From Acidithiobacillus ferruginosus (GTDB lineage: Bacteria > Pseudomonadota > Gammaproteobacteria > Acidithiobacillales > Acidithiobacillaceae), in assembly GCF_018854495.1 (NCBI RefSeq), contig NZ_JABBDR010000304.1:1-9619 (forward strand): a DNA stretch of 9,619 bases, read 5' to 3'. Position 1 is the stretch's first letter. Every line of letters starts with the position of its first letter. Of this stretch, positions 1-6,985 are shown piece by piece. Under the pieces are notes generated by a model. That model saw only the letters and a program-made list of their open reading frames with translations. It searched no databases and was not told the origin of the DNA. A program made the translations under genes and the position numbers.

Positions 1-2
1 AG

Positions 3-1547
3 CCGCCCAAGGCCCCGCCAGTGGTGAGCACGGTGGATACGCCATTCCTGCTGGGCACCGTGGTTGACGTGCGCCATGCGGTGCCGGCGATCCTGAAACA
101 ATCCATCACGCTGATTTATACCTACCCCATGACCCTACGGCAGATTGCCGGGAAGATCACTCAAAAGAAGGGCATTCCGGTACATATTGAGGATTCCCAG
201 AAGTCTTCCACATCCGCTACGCCCGGCGGCATGCTGCCGCCACTACCCAGCCAGACCGGCGGATTTCCAAACCCCCTGCAGGGTACTGGAGGCCAATCAA
301 GGTATGCTTTTCGGGGCATGCCGCTCGACTGGCACGGATCGGTGGCCGGCCTGCTGGATATGATCACCGCCAGGAACGGCGTGTGGTGGCGCTACCGGGA
401 TGGCGCGGTGCGCATCTTTCGGACCGAGACAAAAACCTTCTCCATCCCCGCCCTGGCATGGTCCACGGGATCCAGCGGGTCCATCGTGGCGAGCGCCGGA
501 GCCAACGCCATGGGCGGCGGTATGAGTTCCGGCATCGGCGGAGCCGGGTCCATGCCCACGGGAGGGTCCATGGGTGCTGGCGGCGCGAGCGGCGGTCAGG
601 GGAATGAGTCCACCGGCACCACCAGCATCGTCAACACCTCGAAGATCGATGTCTGGGCGGGACTACAGAAGATCGCCCAGACCGTGGCCGGCCCCGGCGC
701 CCAGGTGGAAGCGGACGGGTCCACGGGAACCGTCACGGTAACCGGCACCCCGCCGCAGATCCGGCACGTTCGGGAATGGGTGCAGGGGCTCTCCCGGCAA
801 CTGGAACGGCAGGTGGCCATCACCGTGCATGTGTACAACGTGACGGTGAACAATGAGCAGAATTACGGGCTGAACCTCGCCGGCGCGTTTCAGAGTCTGG
901 GCAAGCAGTACGGCGTCAGCCTGCAGGGCGTGGCCCCGCCCACCCCGACGGGCGGCACGCAGCCCATGTCCATCGGGGCCAATATCCTGAACTCCGCCAC
1001 CGGCGCTCTGGGGCAATGGCAGGGCAGCAGCGTCGCCGTGCAGGCTCTGGCCACCCTGGGACATGTGAGCCAGGTGTTCAGCAAATCGACGATCTCGCTC
1101 AATGGACAGCCGGCACCCATCCAGGTGGCCCAGCAGACCGGATATCTGGCCGAGAGCAGCACGACCCAAACGGCCAATGTGGGCGCGACGAGCGGGCTGA
1201 TTCCGGGCACGGTCACGACCGGTTTCACGGCGATGTTCTTGCCTCGGATCACCAACGGAAAAATTCTGCTCGGCATGAACATGACGATCAGCAACTTGGT
1301 GGGCATCCAGACCATCAGCAGCGGTGGTAACAGCATCCAAGTGCCGACGGTGGACAGCAGCACATTTCAGCAATCCGTGAAGCTGAAGCCGGGACAAACA
1401 CTCTTGCTGACGGGCTACAGCCAGAAAGGCGGGTCTACGACGCGAAACGGCGTGGGCAGCCCCTATCTGCCGCTCTTGGGGGGCGGCGCGAACGCGAGCA
1501 CCAGTAAACAGATGATCGCCATCGTCATCACCGCGAGGATTCTCTGA
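3..1547 (+). CDS. pilN: PilN-type type IVb pilus outer-membrane secretin (5' end outside window)
   Basis: Secretin that forms the outer-membrane channel for the pilus fibre. The frame is open to the left edge (reads PPKAPPVV before the GTG at 21), so the start, signal peptide and any lipobox lie upstream and the GTG is not taken as the start. In order: an N-domain-like stretch with YPMTLRQIAGKITQKKGIPV at about 114-173; a linker carrying one copy of the 18-base repeat (PLQGTGG, near 273-293); a Gly/Ser/Met-rich low-complexity insert at 483-611; a second N-domain-like part (IDVWAGLQKIAQTVAG); and the secretin C-terminal domain from about 813, starting VAITVHVYNVTVNNEQNYGLNLAG and including GFTAMFLPRITNGKILLGMNMTIS and the near-terminal LKPGQTLLLTGYSQKGG. 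This fits the R64 PilN family in sequence pattern and length. The TGA overlaps the next ATG by one base, implying translational coupling to pilP. A GspD-type secretin of another system is unlikely given the neighbours. Confidence 0.9.
   Translation, partial: PPKAPPVVSTVDTPFLLGTVVDVRHAVPAILKQSITLIYTYPMTLRQIAGKITQKKGIPVHIEDSQKSSTSATPGGMLPPLPSQTGGFPNPLQGTGGQSRYAFRGMPLDWHGSVAGLLDMITARNGVWWRYRDGAVRIFRTETKTFSIPALAWSTGSSGSIVASAGANAMGGGMSSGIGGAGSMPTGGSMGAGGASGGQGNESTGTTSIVNTSKIDVWAGLQKIAQTVAGPGAQVEADGSTGTVTVTGTPPQIRHVREWVQGLSRQLERQVAITVHVYNVTVNNEQNYGLNLAGAFQSLGKQYGVSLQGVAPPTPTGGTQPMSIGANILNSATGALGQWQGSSVAVQALATLGHVSQVFSKSTISLNGQPAPIQVAQQTGYLAESSTTQTANVGATSGLIPGTVTTGFTAMFLPRITNGKILLGMNMTISNLVGIQTISSGGNSIQVPTVDSSTFQQSVKLKPGQTLLLTGYSQKGGSTTRNGVGSPYLPLLGGGANASTSKQMIAIVITARIL
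270..290 (+). repeat. Single copy of the 18-base intragenic repeat in pilN
   Basis: The bases AACCCCCTGCAGGGTACTGG match most of the consensus CCCTTGCAGGGTGCTAAC found elsewhere in the window. They are read in the same frame as in pilP, giving NPLQGTGG. The copy lies in a Pro/Gly-rich linker between the first N-domain-like segment and the low-complexity insert of the secretin, where extra residues should be tolerated. As a lone, slightly diverged copy it is less certain than the tandem arrays. Confidence 0.5.
483..611 (+). repeat. Gly/Ser/Met-rich low-complexity insert in the PilN secretin
   Basis: This in-frame stretch encodes roughly 43 residues composed almost only of Gly, Ala, Ser, Met and Thr, with recurring GGSM/GGAG-like steps. 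At DNA level it contains short direct repeats of GGGTCCATG (near 547 and 566). It separates two N-domain-like modules and has no predicted fold. It is probably a flexible linker in the periplasmic vestibule, possibly of variable length between strains. Confidence 0.6.
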
Positions 1548-2386
1548 TGCGTACACTCCTTACCACTTCCATCCGGGATTGCACGTTTGCATTGGGGCTG
1601 GGATGCGCTTTGATTACCGTATCCGCATCAGCCATAGCGAGTCCTTTGCCGAAAGCAGCGCCTTCGGCGGATCCAACCCGTTTACAGGACGTAAGTCCTT
1701 CACAAGGCCCCGGCCATTCTTCAGTCGCCACCGTCGGCGAACTTGACGCGCTGTACTCCCAGATCGCCCTGCTCAAGGGACAACTGGCGGTCGCCAAGCT
1801 CAAGCATGGGATTACGGAGGCTGGCAAACCTTCTGGAGACGGGGGCACCCCTTTCCAGAGCGCAAACCAATCACCCTACGGAGGCATTCCTTCGACGTTC
1901 CCGATGGGGGTATCCCCCTTGCAGGGTGCTAACCCCTTGCGAGGCGCACATTCCTTGCCGGCGGCGGAGTCCGAGCGTCTCCCGCAGGTGCTTTCCATCT
2001 CCGGTTCCGGTAGCGATCTTACCGCTCAGATCGCCATGCCCAGCGGGGGTGAAACGCTGGTCCAGACTGGCGCGAAGGTCGCGGGGGGCTTCACGATTCG
2101 CAGCATCACGGCTCACGGGGTGTACGTGTCCGGGAAGCATGGCCTGGAGAGTTTACCCTTCGCACCCAGCAGAAATGGCTTCCCATCGTCTCAACGGTCA
2201 GCAGACGGCACACCCACGTCTTTCACTCCGCCTTCATTTGCCCCACCGGTTTCCATGCCCATGCCGGGCGCAAACCCCGTGCCGGGTGCAAACCCACCCA
2301 TGGGAGGTATGCCCGGAAGCGGTGCTCCAGGTATGGGTAGGGGATCGCCGCAAGCGGGTGTTTCGTCCGTTGGAGGAGGCGAATAA
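1547..2386 (+). CDS. pilP: PilP-like type IVb pilus biogenesis protein, repeat-expanded
   Basis: Exported pilus biogenesis protein of 279 aa, by family an inner-membrane or periplasmic partner of PilO. The ATG at 1547 overlaps the pilN stop (TGATG) and has GAGGA at 1535-1539. Residues 1-31 form a signal peptide (charged start, hydrophobic core around 13-29, Ala-rich cleavage region ASAIAS). Residues 64-90 (ELDALYSQIALLKGQLAVAK) look like a short coiled coil. Residues about 145-207 form the PilP core (QVLSISGSGSDLTAQIAMPS, then GGETLVQTGAKVAGGFTIRS and GVYVSG). The rest is Pro/Gly-rich and holds two arrays of the 18-base repeat: residues 119-139 (PLQGANPLRGAHSLP) and 236-265 (PMPGANPVPGANP and degenerate followers). 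R64 PilP is, as I recall, about half this length, so the repeats and tail account for much of the excess. R64 has pilO before pilP; here the order is reversed. The family call rests on the core and the context. Confidence 0.75.
   Translation: MRTLLTTSIRDCTFALGLGCALITVSASAIASPLPKAAPSADPTRLQDVSPSQGPGHSSVATVGELDALYSQIALLKGQLAVAKLKHGITEAGKPSGDGGTPFQSANQSPYGGIPSTFPMGVSPLQGANPLRGAHSLPAAESERLPQVLSISGSGSDLTAQIAMPSGGETLVQTGAKVAGGFTIRSITAHGVYVSGKHGLESLPFAPSRNGFPSSQRSADGTPTSFTPPSFAPPVSMPMPGANPVPGANPPMGGMPGSGAPGMGRGSPQAGVSSVGGGE
1915..1968 (+). repeat. 18-base repeat array A in pilP (two good units, one degenerate)
   Basis: Units at 1915-1932 (CCCCTTGCAGGGTGCTAA), 1933-1950 (CCCCTTGCGAGGCGCACA) and 1951-1968 (degenerate). 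Read in frame as PLQGAN-PLRGAH-SLPAAE. The first unit plus four following bases is identical, over 22 bases, to the reverse complement of 7847-7868 in the second ATPase gene. The array lies between the coiled coil and the PilP core domain. Confidence 0.8.
2258..2329 (+). repeat. 18-base repeat array B in the pilP C-terminal tail
   Basis: Units at 2258-2275 (CCCATGCCGGGCGCAAAC) and 2276-2293 (CCCGTGCCGGGTGCAAAC) fit the same 18-base pattern as array A. Two weak followers are at 2294-2311 and 2312-2329. Read as PMPGAN-PVPGAN-PPMGGM-PGSGAP, with the same orientation and frame as array A. The units share the CCATG core with the ATPase units at 7823 and 7841 (CATGGGGTT on the other strand), which suggests two subtypes of the repeat, one with TTGCA and one with ATGCC or similar. 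Confidence 0.7.
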
Positions 2387-3612
2387 TGCCAGTGCGCCAT
2401 TCTTCGCCAGACGAGAGTTCGATCCCCGCCGCCCGCGTCATCACGGTCGGCAAGCGCCGATGGGTGGCGGGGATGCTTTGGCGCAGCTTCGAAGAGAAAC
2501 CTTTGCGCACCGAGTTGCGGCAAGAAGGTGCGGATCTACAAACGGACTGGACTGCCCTACGCGTGGGAGAGGACGCCATTCAGGCGGGATTCTGTGCCGC
2601 CGTTGATGAATCAAAGCGACCGAAGCGATTATTTTCTCTGGCGGCGGCGGTGGCCGATTCCCAGCGGCAACCTTGGTTGGGTATCTACAAAATCGCAGAC
2701 GGTTTGTGGTGGTACATCGCCGTTCGCGATGGTCAGGCCATCCTCCCGGACGGCGATGTCATTGGTGGAGAAGCGGAAATCTACGCCGCCCGCGAACGGC
2801 ATTCCGGTTTTGGGGACTGGACCTACGTCGAAGGCAACCTGGACGATCTGTCAGCATTGGTTGAAGGCATTAAGCCATCCCCTGTTTTCGCCCTGCATGG
2901 CGCGCCAGACGGACTGCGGGCGGCGGCAGTTCTGGCAGCTATCGTCGTAGTAGCCGGAGCTGGTGGTCTTTGGTGGCATGCACATCAGTTGGCGGCGCAA
3001 CGGGCTCGCGAATTGGCCATGGCGCGAATACATGCCCTGCTGGAACAGCAACAGGTCAAAAAAGCCCTGCCTTCGCCCCTGCTGACCACGCCCTTGCCGG
3101 ATGCCTGGTTGGCCGCCTGTGACGGCGCCATCGAGAACGTGCCGGTATCCCGGGATGGATGGACGGCAAACGGAGTCTCCTGCGTCGGCAATGCGGCATC
3201 CATCGTTTGGCGGCGGATGCCAGGGGCAACGACTGCGGTGCGACCGCAGGGAGCATTGGATGCCGGCGGGAATAAGGTTTTTCAGAGTATCCCGCTGGCT
3301 TTGAAGGGTGCCGCCGGACGGAACAACGGCCAGCCGTTGCCTGCGGAAGAAAGCGCTCTTTTCGCCCTTCTGCAAGGCATGGGCGTGAAAGCCACCATCC
3401 AGTCCGCGTCATCGCAGCCACCAGCCAGCACGCTGCCGGGTGGAAAATTGGCAGGGAAAACGGCGCTGCCTGCCCCTCAGGCCCAGGTACATTTCACCTT
3501 GCCGGTCGCGCCATTCTCCGTGAACTGGAATGCCATTCCCGGCTTCCGGATTACGCGCGTTGCCATGCGTGCCGATGGGTGGAATGTCGAGGGGGTGTTG
3601 TATGGCCGCTGA
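2386..3612 (+). CDS. pilO: PilO-type type IVb pilus accessory protein
   Basis: Bitopic inner-membrane pilus assembly protein of 408 aa, of the R64 PilO (PAP_PilO) type. The ATG overlaps the pilP stop (TAATG) and is preceded by GGAGGAGG at 2372-2379. The N-terminal cytoplasmic part opens with ITVGKRRWVAGMLWRSF (residues 19-35), a pattern typical of the family's start, and continues with conserved-looking aromatic segments (WWYIAVRDGQAILPDGDVI, 108-126). One membrane segment lies at about 177-197 (GLRAAAVLAAIVVVAGAGGLWW), followed by a helical stretch to about 227 and a periplasmic domain. Cys245 and Cys266, flanking a DGW motif, could form a disulfide. It should bridge the cytoplasmic ATPase/platform side to PilP and the secretin. 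It ends 11 bases inside pilQ. The assignment is firm by pattern and operon position. Confidence 0.85.
   Translation: MPVRHSSPDESSIPAARVITVGKRRWVAGMLWRSFEEKPLRTELRQEGADLQTDWTALRVGEDAIQAGFCAAVDESKRPKRLFSLAAAVADSQRQPWLGIYKIADGLWWYIAVRDGQAILPDGDVIGGEAEIYAARERHSGFGDWTYVEGNLDDLSALVEGIKPSPVFALHGAPDGLRAAAVLAAIVVVAGAGGLWWHAHQLAAQRARELAMARIHALLEQQQVKKALPSPLLTTPLPDAWLAACDGAIENVPVSRDGWTANGVSCVGNAASIVWRRMPGATTAVRPQGALDAGGNKVFQSIPLALKGAAGRNNGQPLPAEESALFALLQGMGVKATIQSASSQPPASTLPGGKLAGKTALPAPQAQVHFTLPVAPFSVNWNAIPGFRITRVAMRADGWNVEGVLYGR
3589..3595 (+). promoter_or_regulatory. Ribosome binding site that fixes the pilQ start
   Basis: GAGGGGG lies six bases before the ATG at 3602 and inside the end of pilO. No comparable site precedes the more upstream in-frame ATG at 3530, so the start is placed at 3602. 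A second in-frame ATG at 3614 would need this site at a long 18-base spacing. Confidence 0.7.
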
Positions 3613-5188
3613 AATGCACGCCGAGATTGCGTTGCCGCCAGCCACCGTGATTTTGCCGCCACTACCGGATCGTTTGCTGGACGCGGTGGCGCTGGACATG
3701 GTTTCCGGCAAGGTGCACGTGGATCGCCGTCGTTCCGGCGACCCCCTTCTGCTGACCTGGATGGATCGCTGCCGCGCCGCCGGGGTACGTCTGCAGATGG
3801 TGGTGACAGATTTGGATGAAGTGGCAGCACTACGGGCACGGGGACTTCGAATGAGCGGGGGCGGTCAGGACAACGACCTTCAGGTGCGTGCCATGGCTCT
3901 GTCGCTGCTGGCCAATGCCGCCCGCTACAAGACATCGGATATCCATATGCTGATGCGCGGCACCCATGCGGAGATCCAGGTGCGCCGCAAGGGCGATCTC
4001 AAAGTACTGGCACGGGTAAGCCAGCGGGAAGCCGAAGAAATGGCGCGGGCACTCTATCAGGGCGTGGCAACGGTCAAGGATTCGTCCTTTAATCCCCTGG
4101 AATTTCAGAATGCGCAGATCTCCGGAGAAGCCATTGCGGATATGGGATTGACGTCCGTGCGTCTGGTGCGTGGCCCGGCGTTTCCCGTGGAAACTGGTGG
4201 TGGCTTTGTCGTGATGCGTCTGCAGTACACGGATGCGCACGAGGGGCGGACGGACCTGCCCACGCTGGAATCGCCGCGGCGTCCTGAAGGGGAGTTACGG
4301 CTACCCGCCATGGGATACACCCCTTTGCAGGTGGCGTTGCTGATGTTCCTGGCGGAAACCCCCAATGGCGTAATCGCTTTTACAGGACCCACCGGATCGG
4401 GCAAGACCACGAGTCTGGCGCAAATGTTGGCCCATGTGGCCAGGCAGTGGCCGGAGAAGCGGCAGGTCACCATCGAGGACCCGGTGGAATACCCGTTGCC
4501 CTGGGCGGTGCAGATGGTGATCAACAATGCCGGAACCGAAGAGGAAACCGGAGACGCCTTTGCCGAAAAACTGCGTACCGCGCTGCGCATGGATCCAGAC
4601 ATCATCCTGATGGGCGAGCTGCGCGGACCTGATTCGGCGGTGGCCGCCCTCAATGCCGCCCTGACCGGGCACCAGGTGTGGACCACCCTGCATGTCACCG
4701 ATCCGTTTCTGTCTGTGGAACGACTGGAGATGATGGATCCACAACGTCTTCATCGGCGCGTGTTCTGTGATCACAAGATCGTGCGCGGGCTGATCGCGCA
4801 ACGGATCGTGCCTCAACTCTGTCCGCATTGTTCTGTTCCCTTGTCAGAACACCTCGAAGAGATCCCGGATCGTTTGTTGTCCGCCTTAAAAACCTACGGC
4901 GATATCAGCGCTGTTCGGCTGAAGGGGCCGGGATGCGCGCGCTGCGGCGGCGATGGAATCGCCGGTCGCATGGCCGTGGCCGAGGTCGTGGTCACGGATG
5001 CCCGGCTGATGCGGGATTTCATTGAGCACGGCACGGATGTCGCGCGCCGTAATCACCGTCAACGGGAGGATACGGATTTATCCCTCATGGAGAACGCGGT
5101 CATGCGGGTGCTGGAGGGGTCGGTAGATCCCCGCCATGTCGGACAGTATGTGGACGTGGTGGTTTCCAAGGGCGAGGAGGATCGCTGA
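3602..5188 (+). CDS. pilQ: PilQ-type pilus assembly ATPase (GspE/PilB family)
   Basis: Cytoplasmic secretion ATPase of 528 aa that powers pilin polymerisation. The N-terminal part contains SDIHMLMRGTHAEIQVRRKGDL, the usual N2-domain signature of GspE-like ATPases. Walker A is GPTGSGKT at residues 262-269. The Asp-box region VTIEDPVEYPLP follows, then Walker B IILMGELR at 334-341 and the His box GHQVWTTLHVTD. A zinc-binding tetracysteine is present, CPHC at 407-410 and CARC at 445-448, as in GspE/PilB assembly ATPases and not in PilT. The length is close to R64 PilQ. The start at 3602 overlaps pilO by 11 bases, and the stop overlaps the pilR ATG by one base. All catalytic motifs look intact. 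The name follows R64 usage; it is not the PilQ secretin of type IVa systems. Confidence 0.93.
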   Translation: MAAEMHAEIALPPATVILPPLPDRLLDAVALDMVSGKVHVDRRRSGDPLLLTWMDRCRAAGVRLQMVVTDLDEVAALRARGLRMSGGGQDNDLQVRAMALSLLANAARYKTSDIHMLMRGTHAEIQVRRKGDLKVLARVSQREAEEMARALYQGVATVKDSSFNPLEFQNAQISGEAIADMGLTSVRLVRGPAFPVETGGGFVVMRLQYTDAHEGRTDLPTLESPRRPEGELRLPAMGYTPLQVALLMFLAETPNGVIAFTGPTGSGKTTSLAQMLAHVARQWPEKRQVTIEDPVEYPLPWAVQMVINNAGTEEETGDAFAEKLRTALRMDPDIILMGELRGPDSAVAALNAALTGHQVWTTLHVTDPFLSVERLEMMDPQRLHRRVFCDHKIVRGLIAQRIVPQLCPHCSVPLSEHLEEIPDRLLSALKTYGDISAVRLKGPGCARCGGDGIAGRMAVAEVVVTDARLMRDFIEHGTDVARRNHRQREDTDLSLMENAVMRVLEGSVDPRHVGQYVDVVVSKGEEDR

Positions 5189-6414
5189 TGCGTATTCTGG
5201 ATGCGGTTTTAGACCTTATCCCCTCCACCAAAGATTGGGAGACATTCGTGGCTTGGCTGCCGTGGAATCCGGGTGGTCCAACGGGGTTGCACCCTGCAAG
5301 GGGCACGAAAAAAGCCGTTGGCAAGCCCAAAGCGAAAGGTTTTCGCGCCTTTATGGATCGTCTGGCCTTCGGCTGGAAGACCCGCTCCGCCCTGTACCGG
5401 CACCTGTCCACACAGTTTGCCAATGATATTGCCGCCATCCCGGCGCTGGAAATGTTCCAGGCACGATTGCAGCGCCGGCGTAAAAAGGATTCCGCCAAGG
5501 TCATCGGCGACATGGTGCGCCGTATGAAAAACGGCAAGACCCTGTCTGAGGCAATGGGCGCCTGGATCCCGCAGGACGAGACCATGATCATCACCAGCGG
5601 TGAGTTGTCCGGCGCACCCGCGCAGTCCTTCGATCTCATTCTGGAAGCCAAGGCGCGCGTGGCCAAGGTCAAACGGGCGCTGACTTCGAACTTGGTCAGG
5701 CCAGCTGTTTATCTGGTTGCCCTGATCGGCATGTTATGGGGGCTTGGCGCATTCGTGATTCCCGGTTTGCAGCAGGCGCTTCCCGCGAGCCATGCGCATG
5801 GGCTTATCGGAGCGTTGTACGTTGCAAGTAGTTTCGCCACGAACTGGTGGGCCATTCTCCCCGTGGCAGCGGTACTGATTCTGGTTGTTCTGGTGATCTG
5901 GTCATTACCCCGCTGGACGGGCGGTTGGCGCGTGCGCGCAGAGCATTATTTCCCATGGTCCTTTTATCGGGACATTCAGGGCTATACCTGGCTGCTGGGC
6001 TTCTCCGCGTTATTGCAGGCGGGCATGGGCGATGTCGAGATACTGAAACGTCAGGCGAAGCAGGCCAGTCCATGGCTCAAAGAGCGCCTGGTATCGGTAC
6101 GGCGGCAGATGGAAAACGGTGCAAGCCTGCCGGACGCCCTGTACGGCGTGAAGTTCGGCGGACAACCGGCGGGTTTCCCCAATCCCGACATGATAGACGA
6201 CATTGCCTCCATGTCGGGATTCAAGGATTTCGCTGTGCGTATTTCCAGGGTGGCGGTGCAGTGGGCCGACGAATTGGAGTGGCAGACCACGGTGAAAGCC
6301 AAAACCTTCGGGTTTCTGGTGGAAATGGCCATGTATGGGGCAATGGGCTTTCTGATGGTGGCTATCAACAGTCTTTCGACACAGATGGGTTCCGTTCCGG
6401 GCCTTGCTGGTTGA
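5188..6414 (+). CDS. pilR: PilR-type inner-membrane platform protein (GspF/PilC family)
   Basis: Polytopic inner-membrane protein of 408 aa on which PilQ acts during pilus assembly. The start overlaps the pilQ stop (TGATG) with GAGGAGG at 5174-5180. Two T2SF-like cytoplasmic domains are visible: the first at about residues 70-170 (MKNGKTLSEAM and DETMIITSGELSGA) and the second at about 262-370 (LLGFSALLQAGM and MENGASLPDAL). Membrane segments lie at about 171-193, 218-240 and 373-397, giving the usual three-helix topology. Residues 1-70 form an extra N-terminal segment. It carries one copy of the 18-base repeat in reverse orientation and a third frame (TGLHPARGT, residues 32-40), followed by a basic KKAVGKPKAK run. 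The platform fold itself is intact. The gene ends before the largest gap in the operon, 69 bases ahead of pilS. Confidence 0.9.
   Translation: MRILDAVLDLIPSTKDWETFVAWLPWNPGGPTGLHPARGTKKAVGKPKAKGFRAFMDRLAFGWKTRSALYRHLSTQFANDIAAIPALEMFQARLQRRRKKDSAKVIGDMVRRMKNGKTLSEAMGAWIPQDETMIITSGELSGAPAQSFDLILEAKARVAKVKRALTSNLVRPAVYLVALIGMLWGLGAFVIPGLQQALPASHAHGLIGALYVASSFATNWWAILPVAAVLILVVLVIWSLPRWTGGWRVRAEHYFPWSFYRDIQGYTWLLGFSALLQAGMGDVEILKRQAKQASPWLKERLVSVRRQMENGASLPDALYGVKFGGQPAGFPNPDMIDDIASMSGFKDFAVRISRVAVQWADELEWQTTVKAKTFGFLVEMAMYGAMGFLMVAINSLSTQMGSVPGLAG
5285..5302 (-). repeat. Single reverse-oriented 18-base repeat in pilR
   Basis: GGTTGCACCCTGCAAGGG is the reverse complement of CCCTTGCAGGGTGCAACC and so one unit of the family, opposite in orientation to those in pilN and pilP. 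Flanking bases (GGGG before, GGCAC after) extend the match slightly. Read in pilR as GLHPARG, a frame not used by the other copies. It sits in the N-terminal cytoplasmic extension, outside the T2SF domains. Confidence 0.7.
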
Positions 6415-6483
6415 GCGGGGCTGCGTTTTACAAAAGCGATGTGATTTTCAATAGATTCCCGAAAGGGCAAAAGGAGACGTGCG
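6415..6483 (+). promoter_or_regulatory. pilR-pilS intergenic leader with strong RBS and possible weak promoter
   Basis: This 69-base gap is the only real spacer in the operon. AAGGAG at 6471-6476 is an excellent Shine-Dalgarno site seven bases before the pilS ATG, fitting high expression of a major pilin. The stretch is locally AT-rich. A possible -35 TTTACA lies at 6427-6432, but the -10 choices (AATAGA at 6450-6455 or TAGATT at 6452-6457) are poor. The RBS is well supported; a separate pilS promoter is only a possibility. No convincing rho-independent terminator is seen. Confidence 0.5.
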
Positions 6484-6978
6484 ATGAGTGAAATACTGGG
6501 TACTCTGTTCAAATATCTGATGATGGCACTGGGCGTTGCCGCCGTGGTGTACATCCTCTATGAAACGTTCGCCGACAACAAAACCTCCAATGACGTCAGC
6601 GATGTCACCACGATCGCTTCCCAGATCACGGGCGACTATTCCGGCACAAGCGACTATTCCTCGCTGGGTTCCATAACGCCGCAAACGCTGGTAACCGATA
6701 AACTGGTGCCGTCTTCCATGTGGAACGGGAGCAGCCTGGTCAATCCCTGGGGTGGCAGCGTGTCCGTTACCGCAGACAGCAACCCGGCGTGGTTCGATGT
6801 CACGCAGACCGGTCTTTCCTCGGGTGGCTGCTCGGGTGTGGCGAAGGCCGTCACCAGCTATGAGACCTTGTCCATTAACGGATCACAGGTTGGCACGTCC
6901 ATCGCCCCGGCGACGCCAGCTGCCATAAACAACGCCTGCGCGGCGTCGAACAGCAACACACTGACCTTTGCGTTCTAA
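6484..6978 (+). CDS. pilS: PilS-like type IVb major pilin
   Basis: Structural subunit of the pilus, 164 aa before processing. The N-terminus is MSEILG followed by a long hydrophobic helix (TLFKYLMMALGVAAVVYILYETF), then a pilin-like amphipathic stretch (NDVSDVTTIASQITGDYSG). The globular part has the family-like pattern LVTDKLVPSSMW and LVNPWGGSVSV (residues 69-95), where an alpha-to-beta transition with a GG turn is usual in PilS proteins. Two cysteines, Cys116 and Cys152, can close the C-terminal disulfide loop. If prepilin peptidase cuts after Gly6, the leader is only six residues and position +5 of the mature protein is Tyr, not the usual Glu. The ATG has a strong RBS and the stop lies seven bases before the next start. 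Confident as the major pilin; the cleavage site is inferred. Confidence 0.85.
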   Translation: MSEILGTLFKYLMMALGVAAVVYILYETFADNKTSNDVSDVTTIASQITGDYSGTSDYSSLGSITPQTLVTDKLVPSSMWNGSSLVNPWGGSVSVTADSNPAWFDVTQTGLSSGGCSGVAKAVTSYETLSINGSQVGTSIAPATPAAINNACAASNSNTLTFAF

Positions 6979-6985
6979 CTGAATC

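Noticed and set aside
21..23. GTG as the start of the secretin gene
   Set aside because: The frame is open to the window edge, no RBS is visible in the 20 upstream bases, and the protein would lack a signal sequence.
919..937. Further repeat copy in pilN (SLQGVAPPTP)
   Set aside because: It resembles PLQGANP, but the DNA match to the 18-base consensus is poor after the CTGCAGGG core, so chance is likely.
663..1556. Long minus-strand open frame of 297 codons opposite pilN
   Set aside because: It lies entirely antisense to the clear secretin domain, has Arg/His-rich composition typical of shadow frames in GC-rich DNA, and resembles no family I recognise.
1743..2606. Plus-strand frame of 287 codons overlapping pilP and pilO
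   Set aside because: It is out of frame with both genes, which have signal peptide, membrane and family features. Its Arg/Cys/Pro-rich translation is a shadow, partly of the repeats.
3530..3532. Upstream ATG as the start of pilQ
   Set aside because: It would overlap pilO by more than 80 bases with no good RBS. The ATG at 3602 has GAGGGGG at ideal spacing and gives the usual length.
6458..6467. Hairpin CCC-GAAA-GGG before pilS as a regulatory structure
   Set aside because: The stem is only three base pairs and does not extend, and it overlaps nothing but the region just before the RBS. Too weak to call.
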